From DASPKT01 sp035626475 (lineage in GTDB: Bacteria > Pseudomonadota > Alphaproteobacteria > Azospirillales > Azospirillaceae), in NCBI GenBank assembly GCA_035626475.1, contig DASPNP010000026.1, forward strand, positions 1-64,000: 64,000 bases of DNA, in the 5' to 3' direction. The first letter of the stretch is position 1, and every line of letters starts with the position of its first letter. The translations under genes and the position numbers were made by a program. Below the pieces are notes generated by a model, which saw nothing but the letters and a program-made list of their open reading frames with translations, was not told the DNA's origin and made no database searches. This document shows, one piece after another, positions 33,349 through 41,375 of this stretch.

Positions 33349-34077
33349 GTGTCACTGGACGAGAGGGAAGGGGAGCCGCTGGCGCGGTACCGCCAGGTGA
33401 AGGCCCATATCCTCGGCCGCATCGCCTCGGGTGAGCTCCGGCCCCAGGACCGGGTACCCTCGGAGAACGAGCTGGTGGCCTCCCTCGGCGTCTCGCGCAT
33501 GACGGTGAACCGGGCGCTGCGGGAGCTGACGGCCGAGGGGCGCCTGTCCCGCGTCGCCGGGGTCGGCACCTTCGTGGCGGCGGCCAAGCCCGAGGGGCAG
33601 GTGCTGGAGATCCGCAACATCGCCGAGGAGATCCGGGCCCGCGGCGGCCGGCACGAGGCGACGGTCATCAAGCTCAAGGCCGAGCCCGCGCCGCCCGACC
33701 TGGCCGCCGCCTTCGACATGAATCCGGGCGCGCCGCTGTTCCATTCCATCCTGGTCCACCGCGAGAACGGCCGGCCCTTGCAGCTGGAGGACCGCTGGGT
33801 CAGCCCGCTGGCGGCGCCCCGCTACCTGGAGCAGGATTTCACCCGCACCACGCCCTCCGAACATCTGCTGGACGTCGCCCCGCTGCTGCAGGTCGAGCAC
33901 CAGGTCGAGGCCGTCATGCCCGACGCCACCACCCGCAAGCTGCTGGAGATGGCGGCGGGCGAGCCCTGCCTGCTGCTGCGCCGCCGCACCTGGACCGTCG
34001 GCCGCATCGCCTCGCTGGCCCAGCTCTGGTTCCCCGGCGGGCGCTACCGGTTCGGCGGACGCTTCGCGCCGCTTTAA
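33349..34077 (+). CDS. hutC: Histidine utilisation repressor HutC (GntR family)
   Basis: A 242-residue regulator with an N-terminal GntR winged helix (PSENELVASLGVSRMTVNRA and LSRVAGVGTFVA) and a C-terminal UTRA ligand-binding domain. HutC represses hut genes until urocanate binds. GTG 33349 is preferred over the in-frame ATG 33319 because AGGGCG lies eight bases before it and because ATG 33319 would place the operator inside the coding region. Its stop overlaps that of hutI tail to tail by 4 bp in a TTTAAA palindrome. Confidence 0.9.
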   Translation: MSLDEREGEPLARYRQVKAHILGRIASGELRPQDRVPSENELVASLGVSRMTVNRALRELTAEGRLSRVAGVGTFVAAAKPEGQVLEIRNIAEEIRARGGRHEATVIKLKAEPAPPDLAAAFDMNPGAPLFHSILVHRENGRPLQLEDRWVSPLAAPRYLEQDFTRTTPSEHLLDVAPLLQVEHQVEAVMPDATTRKLLEMAAGEPCLLLRRRTWTVGRIASLAQLWFPGGRYRFGGRFAPL

Positions 34078-35294
34078 ACCGCCACCCCGCCCCGCACCAC
34101 GCCGGCGCAGGGATTGGCGCCCAGCCAGAAGCAGAGCTCGGCGGGCTGATCGATGTCCCATAGGGCGAAGTCGGCGCGCAGTCCCGGGGCGAGGCGGCCG
34201 GCCTCGCCGCCCATGCCCAGGGCGGTGGCGGCGTGGCGGGTGACGCCGGCCAGCGCCTCGGCCGGGGTGAGGCGGAACAGGGTACAGGCCATGTTCAGCA
34301 TCAGCAGCAGGGAGACCGCCGGCGAGGTGCCGGGGTTGCAGTCGGTCGCCACCGCCATGGGGATGCCGCGCCGGCGCATGGATTCGACGGGCGGCAGGGT
34401 CTTCTCCCGCAGCATGTAGAAGGCGCCGGGCAGCAGCACCGCCACGCTGCCGGCGGCTGCCATGGCGTCCAGCCCGGCCTCGCTGGTGTATTCCAGGTGG
34501 TCGGCGGAGAGCGCCTGGAAGCGCGCGGCGAGTGCGGCACCGCCGCTGTCGGTCAGCTGGTCGGCATGCAGCTTCACCGCCAGCCCGTGCGCCCGGGCGG
34601 CCTCGAAGACGGCGGTGGTCTCCTCGGGCGTGAAGCCGATGGTCTCGGCGAAGGCGTCGACCGCGTCGGCTAGGCCTTCGGCCGCGATGGCGGGGATCAT
34701 CTCCCCGATCACCTGCCGCAGATAGTCGGCCCGGTCCATGCCCCGGGGCACGGCGTGGGCGCCGAGGAAGGTGGTGCGGACCGTGACGGGGAAGGCCTCG
34801 CCCAGCCGGCGGGCGACGCGCAGCATGCGCCGCTCGGTCTCCAGGTCGAGCCCGTAGCCGGACTTGATCTCCACGGTCGTGACGCCCTCGCCCAGCAGGC
34901 GCTTCAGCCGACCGGCGGCCTGGGCGAGGAGGTCCTCCTCCGACGCCTGCCGGGTGAGGGTGACCGTGCGGTTGATGCCGCCGCCCGATCGCGCGATCTC
35001 CTCATAGCTGGCGCCGTTCAGCCGCGCCTCGAACTCCGCCACCCGGTCGCCGCCAAAGACCAGGTGCGTGTGGCAGTCGATCAGCCCCGGCGTGATCCAA
35101 CGCCCGCCGGCATCCACCACCTCGCCCGCCAGCTCCTCCGCCCGGCCGGGCAGGTCGGAGCGGGGGCCCACCCAGGATATCCGACCCTCCGTGACGCCGA
35201 TGGCGCCGTCCTCGATGGTGCCATAGGGGTCGGCGTCGGCCTCCATGGTGGCGAGGCGGGCGTTGATCCAGAGACGGTCAAAGCGGTGGGTCAT
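34074..35294 (-). CDS. hutI: Imidazolonepropionase
   Basis: A 406-residue amidohydrolase that opens the ring of 4-imidazolone-5-propionate to give N-formimino-L-glutamate, the third step of histidine breakdown. Metal ligands are in LIDCHTHLVFGG and the catalytic Asp region is ATDCNPGTSPA; LNGASYEEIARSGGGIN is a typical substrate-site segment. It reads against the rest of the hut genes, starting 314 bp from hutF in a divergent gap that contains a family A repeat. The operator lies nearer hutF, so its control is less clear. Confidence 0.96.
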   Translation of the reverse strand: MTHRFDRLWINARLATMEADADPYGTIEDGAIGVTEGRISWVGPRSDLPGRAEELAGEVVDAGGRWITPGLIDCHTHLVFGGDRVAEFEARLNGASYEEIARSGGGINRTVTLTRQASEEDLLAQAAGRLKRLLGEGVTTVEIKSGYGLDLETERRMLRVARRLGEAFPVTVRTTFLGAHAVPRGMDRADYLRQVIGEMIPAIAAEGLADAVDAFAETIGFTPEETTAVFEAARAHGLAVKLHADQLTDSGGAALAARFQALSADHLEYTSEAGLDAMAAAGSVAVLLPGAFYMLREKTLPPVESMRRRGIPMAVATDCNPGTSPAVSLLLMLNMACTLFRLTPAEALAGVTRHAATALGMGGEAGRLAPGLRADFALWDIDQPAELCFWLGANPCAGVVRGGVAV

Positions 35295-35337
35295 GGTCGG
35301 CTGTGTCCTGGTGTGTCTGGTCGGCGGCGGTGCGGGG

Positions 35338-35458
35338 TGCGTGCTTCGACAAGCTCAGCATGAGGGCCCTCTTGCGGCTCCCAGCCGAGCTTGCACCTAT
35401 GACGCCAGAGGTGCCTGGAGTACCCCGGTCCTCATCCTGAGCTTGTCGAAGAACGCAC
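35338..35458 (-). repeat. Dispersed palindromic element, family A copy 3 (121 bp)
   Basis: The left end contains cttcgacaagctcagcatga and the right end cctgagcttgtcgaagaacg. The interior ggtgcctggagtacccc matches the inverted form of copy 1, so it has the same orientation as copy 2. This is the only copy lying between divergent genes. Confidence 0.83.
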
Positions 35459-35557
35459 ACCCTCGCAGCCTCTCCAACCCAGCCGCCAGAGTGACGCGCC
35501 ACGGAAGCGCAGCACAAGCCCCACCATCCCCCTTTACGGCCCGCCAGCGCGAGAGTA

Positions 35558-35573
35558 ACCTGTCTATACAGGT
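35558..35573. promoter_or_regulatory. Candidate HutC operator upstream of hutF
   Basis: ACCTGTCTATACAGGT has perfect 7-bp arms (ACCTGTC would pair with its mirror except for the central CTAT) around the TGTCTATACA core. The core is almost identical to the palindrome before hutC. It lies 35 bp before the hutF ATG, where repressor binding would block the operon promoter. Confidence 0.72.
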
Positions 35574-35608
35574 ATGGGCAACATACCCGGGTTCAGGGAG
35601 TGAACGCC

Positions 35609-36985
35609 ATGGATCGCGCTGCCGGCGACCGCATCCTCTTCGCGGAACGGGCCCTGCTGCCGGGCGGCTGGGCCGACAATGTCCGCGTGACGATCGGGGG
35701 CGACGGGGCGATCCGCGGGGTGGCGGTCAACGCCGCCCGCGACGGGGCGGAGGATGCGGGGGGCATCCTCCTCCCCGGCATGCCGAACGTCCATTCCCAC
35801 GCCTTCCAGCGCGCCATGGCGGGCCTCGCCGAGCGCGGGTCGGAGCAGGGCGATAGCTTCTGGACCTGGCGCCAGGTCATGTACGACTTCCTGGCGGTGC
35901 TGAGCCCGGAGCAGGTGCGCGACATCGCCGCCCAGCTCTATGTCGAGTGCCTGAAGGCCGGCTACACCTCGATCGCCGAGTTCCACTACCTGCACAACGA
36001 CACCGACGGCCGTCCCTACGCCGACCCGGCCACGCTCAGCCAGGCCATCCTGGAGGCTCAAGGAGAGACCGGCATCGGCCTGGCGCACATCCCCGTGCTG
36101 TACATGCGCGGCGGCTTCGACGACCGGCCGCTGAAGGGCGGCCAGACCCGCTTCGCCACGACGCCCGACGGCGTCGCCAAGCTGCTGTCGGACCTGAAGC
36201 CGGGGCCCGACGTGCGCCTGGGTGCCGCCATCCATTCGCTGCGCGCGGTAGGGGAGGGGCCGATGCGGGAGCTGCTGGCGGCGCTGGACGGCATCGACCC
36301 CACCTGCCCCATCCACATCCACGCCGCCGAGCAGCCGCTGGAGGTGGAGGACAGCCTGGCCGCCACCGGGCGCCGGCCGGTGGAATGGATCCTGGACGAG
36401 ATGCCGGTGGATGGCCGCTGGGTCTTCATCCACGCCACCCATATGACGGATGCGGAGACGAAGCGGCTGGCCGCCAGCGGCGCCGTGGCCGGCCTGTGCC
36501 CCACGACCGAGGGCAATCTCGGCGACGGCTTCTTCAATCTCGAGACCTACCTGCGGGCCGGCGGCCGCTTCGGCATCGGCACCGACAGCCATGTCTCCAT
36601 CGACCCGCGCGAGGAGTTGCGCTGGCTGGACTACGGCCAGCGCCTGCGCACCGGCAAGCGCTCGGTCGATTTGGGCGAGGCGCATGTCGGCGCCCGGCTG
36701 TGGCGCGCGGCGCTGGCCGGCGGCGCCCAGGCGCTGGGCCGCGACTGCGGCCGGATCGAGGAAGGCGTCCGGGCCGACCTGGTGGTGCTCGACCCCGACC
36801 ATCCCAGCCTGTACGGCCGCGACGGCCATATGATCCTGGACGCGCTGGTCTTCACCAGCCACGGCAACCCCGTCCGCCACGCGATGGTCGGCGGCAAATG
36901 GCAGGTCCGCGACGGCCGCCATCCCGCTGAGGAGCGGGTGGCCGCCCGCTACCGCCGCACGCTTTCCCAACTGCTGAACCGCTGA
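35609..36985 (+). CDS. hutF: Formimidoylglutamate deiminase
   Basis: A 458-residue amidohydrolase converting N-formimidoyl-L-glutamate to N-formyl-L-glutamate and ammonia. Its presence means the longer route through HutG instead of direct HutG-type formiminoglutamase. Zinc ligands are in NVHSHAFQRAMAG and GIGTDSHVSIDP. ATG 35609 has AGGGAG eight bases upstream; the GTG at 35600 in the same frame overlaps that ribosome-binding site and is less likely. It heads the hutFUGH operon and has a candidate HutC operator upstream. Confidence 0.95.
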   Translation: MDRAAGDRILFAERALLPGGWADNVRVTIGGDGAIRGVAVNAARDGAEDAGGILLPGMPNVHSHAFQRAMAGLAERGSEQGDSFWTWRQVMYDFLAVLSPEQVRDIAAQLYVECLKAGYTSIAEFHYLHNDTDGRPYADPATLSQAILEAQGETGIGLAHIPVLYMRGGFDDRPLKGGQTRFATTPDGVAKLLSDLKPGPDVRLGAAIHSLRAVGEGPMRELLAALDGIDPTCPIHIHAAEQPLEVEDSLAATGRRPVEWILDEMPVDGRWVFIHATHMTDAETKRLAASGAVAGLCPTTEGNLGDGFFNLETYLRAGGRFGIGTDSHVSIDPREELRWLDYGQRLRTGKRSVDLGEAHVGARLWRAALAGGAQALGRDCGRIEEGVRADLVVLDPDHPSLYGRDGHMILDALVFTSHGNPVRHAMVGGKWQVRDGRHPAEERVAARYRRTLSQLLNR

Positions 36986-37002
36986 TCCCCGGAGGACTCA
37001 CC

Positions 37003-38682
37003 ATGGCCACCCGCCGCGACAACAGCCGCGTCATCCGCAGCCCCCGGGGCCTGCAGCTGAACACCCTGTCCTGGGCGACCGAGGCGCCCCTGCGCATGCT
37101 CATGAACAATCTCGACCCCGAGGTGGCGGAGCGGCCTGAGGAGCTCACCGTCTATGGCGGCATCGGCCGGGCCGCGCGCGACTGGGAGAGCTTCGACCGC
37201 ATCGTCGACACGCTCAAGCGCCTCAAGGAGGACGAGACGCTGCTGGTGCAGAGCGGCAAACCGGTCGGCGTCTTCCGTACCCATGCCGACGCCCCGCGCG
37301 TGCTGATCGCCAATTCCAACCTGGTGCCCAAATGGGCGACCTGGGAGCATTTCAACCATCTCGATAAGCTCGGCCTCATGATGTACGGCCAGATGACGGC
37401 CGGCTCCTGGATCTATATCGGCAGCCAGGGCATCGTGCAGGGCACCTACGAGACCTTCGTCGAGGTCGGGCGCCGGCATTACGGCGGCAGCCTGAAGGGC
37501 AAGTGGATCCTCACCGGCGGCCTGGGCGGCATGGGCGGGGCGCAGCCGCTGGCCGCGACCATGGCCGGCGCCTCGATGCTGGCGGTGGAGTGCCAGCCCA
37601 GCCGCATCGAGAAGCGGCTGGAGACGCGGTACCTGGACCGCAGCACTGACAGCCTCGAGCAGGCGCTGGACTGGATCCACGAGGCGGGCGCCGCCGGCAA
37701 GGCGATCTCCGTCGGCCTGCTGGGCAACGCGGCGGACGTGTTCCCCGAGCTGGCACGCCGGGCGAGGGACGATGCCCGCTACCGGCCGGACTGCGTCACC
37801 GACCAGACCTCCGCCCACGACCCGGCCAACGGCTACCTGCCGCAGGGCTGGAGCCTGTCGCAGTGGGAGGAGATGCGCGCCCGCGACCCGCAGGCGGTGG
37901 CCGCCGCCGCCCGCAAGTCCATGGTGACCCATGTCGCCGCCATGCTGGAGTTCCACCGCATGGGCGTGCCGACGCTGGATTACGGCAACAACATCCGCCA
38001 GGTCGCCAAGGATGAGGGGCTGAATGATGCCTTCGCCTTCCCCGGCTTCGTCCCGGCCTACATCCGCCCGCTCTTCTGCCAGGGCAAGGGCCCGTTCCGC
38101 TGGGCGGCACTGTCCGGCGACCCGCAGGACATCTGGAAGACGGATGCCAAGGTGAAGGAGCTGATGCCGGACGACGCGCACCTCCACAACTGGCTCGACA
38201 TGGCGAAGGAGCGCATCGCCTTCCAGGGGCTGCCGGCCCGCATCTGCTGGCTGGGTCTGGGCGACCGGCACCGCATCGGCCTCGCCTTCAACGAGATGGT
38301 GGCGCGCGGCGAGATCGGTCCGGTGGTCATCGGCCGCGACCATCTGGACAGCGGCTCGGTCGCCAGCCCCAACCGCGAGACTGAGGCGATGAAGGACGGC
38401 TCCGACGCCGTCTCCGACTGGCCGCTGCTGAACGCGCTGCTGAACTGCGCCTCGGGCGCCACCTGGGTCAGCCTGCACCATGGCGGCGGCGTCGGCATGG
38501 GCTACAGCCAGCATTCCGGCGTGGTCATCCTGTGCGACGGAACGCCCGAGGCCGCCAGGCGCATCGAGCGGGTCCTCTGGAACGACCCGGCTACCGGCGT
38601 CATGCGCCATGCCGACGCCGGCTACGAGGACGCTGCCGACTGCGCCCGGCGCAATGGCCTCGACCTGCCGATGCTGGGCTGA
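37003..38682 (+). CDS. hutU: Urocanate hydratase
   Basis: A 559-residue urocanase, normal length, using tightly bound NAD+ as an electrophile to add water to urocanate. Recognisable blocks include the N-terminal NNLDPEVAERPEELTVYGGI, ILTGGLGGMGGAQPLA (nucleotide binding) and YGNNIRQVAKDEG. A GGAGG ribosome-binding site precedes ATG 37003, 17 bp after hutF. The following hutG starts 3 bp after its stop, so the operon is tightly packed. Confidence 0.98.
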   Translation: MATRRDNSRVIRSPRGLQLNTLSWATEAPLRMLMNNLDPEVAERPEELTVYGGIGRAARDWESFDRIVDTLKRLKEDETLLVQSGKPVGVFRTHADAPRVLIANSNLVPKWATWEHFNHLDKLGLMMYGQMTAGSWIYIGSQGIVQGTYETFVEVGRRHYGGSLKGKWILTGGLGGMGGAQPLAATMAGASMLAVECQPSRIEKRLETRYLDRSTDSLEQALDWIHEAGAAGKAISVGLLGNAADVFPELARRARDDARYRPDCVTDQTSAHDPANGYLPQGWSLSQWEEMRARDPQAVAAAARKSMVTHVAAMLEFHRMGVPTLDYGNNIRQVAKDEGLNDAFAFPGFVPAYIRPLFCQGKGPFRWAALSGDPQDIWKTDAKVKELMPDDAHLHNWLDMAKERIAFQGLPARICWLGLGDRHRIGLAFNEMVARGEIGPVVIGRDHLDSGSVASPNRETEAMKDGSDAVSDWPLLNALLNCASGATWVSLHHGGGVGMGYSQHSGVVILCDGTPEAARRIERVLWNDPATGVMRHADAGYEDAADCARRNGLDLPMLG

Positions 38683-38685
38683 GCC

Positions 38686-39483
38686 ATGGAGCCCTACCGC
38701 TTCCACCAGGGCACGGCGCCGCTGCTGATCTCCATGCCGCATGTGGGCCTGCGCATCCCGGACGAGCTGCGCCCCCGCCTGACGCGGGAGGCGCTGGCCG
38801 TGCCGGACACCGACTGGCACATCGACCGGCTCTATGATTTCACGGGAGAGCTCGGTGCCTCGGTGCTGATGGCGACCAAGTCGCGCTATGTGGTGGACCT
38901 CAACCGACCGTCGGACGATTCCGCGCTCTATCCTGGGCAGAGCACCCCCGGCCTGTTCCCGACCGAGACCTTCGAGGGCGCCGCCCTCTACCAGGATAGC
39001 CAGGGCCCCGACGCCGCCGACAAGGCCAGGCGGGTGGAGACCTATTGGCGGCCCTACCATGACCGCCTCCGCTCGGAACTGGACCGGCTGGTGGCGGACC
39101 ACGGCTACGCGCTGCTGTGGGAGGCGCATTCCATTGCCCCGGTCCTGCCCAAGCTGTTCGACGGGCGGCTGCCGGACATCAATCTCGGCAGCAACGGCGG
39201 CGCCTCCTGCCCGGCCGGCGTGGCCGGGGCGGTGCTGCGGGCGGCGGAGGGCGCCGGCTACACGGCCGTGCTGGACGGGCGCTTCAAGGGCGGGCACATC
39301 ACCCGCCATTACGGCCGGGCGGACAGCCGCGTGCTGGCGCTGCAGTTGGAGCTGAGCCAGGCCACCTATCTGGCGCCCGGCGAGCCGCCGGATCTCGATC
39401 CCATTTTGTGTGCCCGCATCCGCCCGGTGATCCGGGGCATGATCGGTGTCTATATGGCGGAAGCGGCCCTGCATTTCGGCTGA
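38686..39483 (+). CDS. hutG: N-formylglutamate deformylase
   Basis: A 265-residue N-formylglutamate amidohydrolase releasing formate and L-glutamate, the last step of the route. Family blocks are ISMPHVGLRIPDEL, the metal-site segment WEAHSIAPVLP and GSNGGASCPAG, and GGHITRHYGR near the end. It starts 3 bp after hutU. The name hutG is also used for formiminoglutamase; the sequence here is clearly the deformylase type that pairs with HutF. Confidence 0.95.
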   Translation: MEPYRFHQGTAPLLISMPHVGLRIPDELRPRLTREALAVPDTDWHIDRLYDFTGELGASVLMATKSRYVVDLNRPSDDSALYPGQSTPGLFPTETFEGAALYQDSQGPDAADKARRVETYWRPYHDRLRSELDRLVADHGYALLWEAHSIAPVLPKLFDGRLPDINLGSNGGASCPAGVAGAVLRAAEGAGYTAVLDGRFKGGHITRHYGRADSRVLALQLELSQATYLAPGEPPDLDPILCARIRPVIRGMIGVYMAEAALHFG

Positions 39484-39561
39484 GGGCGCATCAGCGTCCC
39501 GTGATGTATGTTCCCGCCGCGCCGCGAGGGCTGCGGCGGGCCTGCCCTGGAGAGCGTTCCC

Positions 39562-41094
39562 ATGTCCCCCATCCCCACCCTCCGCCTCGTGCCGGGCGAG
39601 CTGACGCTGGACCAGATCCGGCATGCCTATTTCGCGCCGCTGCGCGTGGCGCTGGATCCGGCCGACCTGGAGCGCGCCGCGCGCTCGGCCGGCACGGTGG
39701 ACGAGGTGATGGCGACGGGCCGCACCGTCTACGGCATCAACACCGGCTTCGGCCTGCTGGCGAAGACCCGCATCCCCAACGACCAGCTCGCCACGCTGCA
39801 GCGCAATCTGGTGCTGAGCCACGCGACCGGCACCGGCGACCCGCTGCCGGACGAGGTGGTGCGGCTGGTGCTGGTGCTGAAGCTCGCCAGCCTGGCGCGG
39901 GGCTATTCCGGCGTGCGGGCCGAGGTCATCCAGGCGCTGGCCGAGCTGGTGAACCACGGCGTCTATCCCATCATCCCGGCCAAGGGCTCGGTCGGCGCCT
40001 CCGGCGACCTCGCCCCGCTGGCGCACATGGTCGCCCCGCTGCTGGGCGTGGGCGAGGTGCGGGTGGATGGCCGGGTGCTGCCAGCCCGCGACGGCATCTC
40101 GCGGGCCGGGCTGCGTCCGCTGGAACTGGGGCCGAAGGAGGGCTTGGCCCTGCTGAACGGCACCCAGGTCTCCACCGCCCTGGCGCTGGCCGGATTGTTC
40201 AAGGCGGAGCGGGTCTTCGCCGCCGCCACCGTCACGGGTGCGCTCTCGGTGGACGCGGCGCGCGGCTCCGACACGCCGTTCGACGCCCGTATCCACGCGC
40301 TGCGCGGCCAGCGCGGCCAGATCGACGTGGCCGCCGCCTACCGCGCCCTGCTGAAGGGCAGCGCCATCCGCGACAGCCACCGCGACTGCAGCCGCGTCCA
40401 GGACCCCTACTGCCTGCGCTGCCAGCCGCAGGTCATGGGCGCCTGCCTGGACCAGCTGCGCATGGCCGCCGGCACGCTGCTGGTGGAGGCCAACGCCGTC
40501 ACCGACAATCCGCTGGTCTTCCCCGAGGACGGCGACATCCTGTCGGGCGGCAATTTCCACGCCGAACCCGTCGCCATGGCCGCCGACCAGATCGCCATCG
40601 CGCTGGCCGAGATCGGCAACCTCTCGGAGCGGCGCAGCGCCATGCTGGTGGACCCGCACCACAATGGCGGGCTGCCCGCCTTCCTGGTGAAGGACGGCGG
40701 CATCAACAGCGGCTTCATGATCGCCCAGGTCACGGCCGCCGCGCTGGCCAGCGAGAACAAGGGGCTGGCGCACCCGGCCTCGGTCGACAGCATCCCCACC
40801 TCGGCCAACCAGGAGGACCACGTCTCCATGGCGACCTGGGCCGCGCGGCGCCTGGGCGACATGGCCGACAACGCCGCCGGCATCATCGCGGTGGAGTATC
40901 TGGCGGCTGCCCAAGGCATCGAATTCCACCGCCCGCTCTGCACCTCCCTGGCGCTGGAGCGCGCTGTGGCCGAGCTGCGCGAGGGCGTGCCGATGTACGA
41001 CCAGGACCGCTACTTCGCCCCGGACATCGCCGCGGCCAAGCGCCTGGTCCAGGACGGCACGCTGGGCGCGCTGGCGCCGGTGGGGTTGTTGTAA
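39562..41094 (+). CDS. hutH: Histidine ammonia-lyase
   Basis: A 510-residue enzyme removing ammonia from L-histidine to form urocanate, the first step. The self-made MIO cofactor comes from Ala146-Ser147-Gly148 in GSVGASGDLAPLAHM. The catalytic Tyr is in TVYGINTGFGLL. ATG 39562 is chosen over a longer frame from 39508 because the family start (LRLVPGELTLDQIR) follows it directly. The 78-bp gap from hutG is the largest in the operon. Two palindromic elements follow the stop. Confidence 0.97.
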   Translation: MSPIPTLRLVPGELTLDQIRHAYFAPLRVALDPADLERAARSAGTVDEVMATGRTVYGINTGFGLLAKTRIPNDQLATLQRNLVLSHATGTGDPLPDEVVRLVLVLKLASLARGYSGVRAEVIQALAELVNHGVYPIIPAKGSVGASGDLAPLAHMVAPLLGVGEVRVDGRVLPARDGISRAGLRPLELGPKEGLALLNGTQVSTALALAGLFKAERVFAAATVTGALSVDAARGSDTPFDARIHALRGQRGQIDVAAAYRALLKGSAIRDSHRDCSRVQDPYCLRCQPQVMGACLDQLRMAAGTLLVEANAVTDNPLVFPEDGDILSGGNFHAEPVAMAADQIAIALAEIGNLSERRSAMLVDPHHNGGLPAFLVKDGGINSGFMIAQVTAAALASENKGLAHPASVDSIPTSANQEDHVSMATWAARRLGDMADNAAGIIAVEYLAAAQGIEFHRPLCTSLALERAVAELREGVPMYDQDRYFAPDIAAAKRLVQDGTLGALAPVGLL

Positions 41095-41099
41095 CCTGC

Positions 41100-41179
41100 C
41101 GTAGGTCGGGAGGAGCGAAGCGTATCCCGACGTGACGGGCTGAGTGTGTCGGGATGCGCTTCGCTCCTCCCGACTTACG
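41100..41179. repeat. Palindromic element, family C (80 bp; related to family B)
   Basis: The arms are 32 bp long and match at 30 of 32 positions: 41100-41131 starts CGTAGGTCGGGAGGAGCGAA and 41148-41179 is its inverted copy. The order CGTAGGTCG...GAGCGAAGCG...CGAC resembles family B, suggesting a common origin with a different outer stem. It lies just after hutH. Confidence 0.87.
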
Positions 41180-41208
41180 ACTTTGGCTCGGCGTTCGTCC
41201 ACTCTCCA

Positions 41209-41350
41209 CCGTCATCCCCGCGGAGGCGGGGACCCAGGTGATGAGCGTGCTGCTCGCATACAAAAAGGGCGCCAGCGATATCGTTGGCGCCCTTCTTCAT
41301 TCTGTGGAGCAAGCGGTGTACCTGGGTCCCCGCCTCCGCGGGGATGACGG
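41209..41350 (+). repeat. MITE-like element, family D copy 1 (142 bp)
   Basis: Perfect 31-bp terminal inverted repeats (41209-41239 and 41320-41350), beginning CCGTCATCCCCGCGGAGG. The interior has a second hairpin around AAGGGCGCCAGCGAT (about 41265-41295). A second copy of almost the same length is at 52435-52577. There is no open reading frame. It separates convergent hutH and cobT. Confidence 0.88.
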
Positions 41351-41375
41351 ATGGAGAGTGGGAGAAAGGGTAAGC

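Larger units (their letters stand above)
35295..35608. other. 314-bp divergent region between hutI and hutF
   Basis: There is no gene in this stretch. It holds family A repeat copy 3 (35338-35458) and the candidate HutC operator at 35558-35573. The repeat sits between the operator and the hutI start, which could uncouple the two promoters. Confidence 0.8.

Noticed and set aside
36949..41202. A 1417-codon open frame on the minus strand across hutU, hutG and hutH
   Set aside because: Its product is rich in Arg, His, Gln, Leu and Ala with no domain pattern, and three well-known enzymes lie on the other strand. It is an effect of GC-rich codons.
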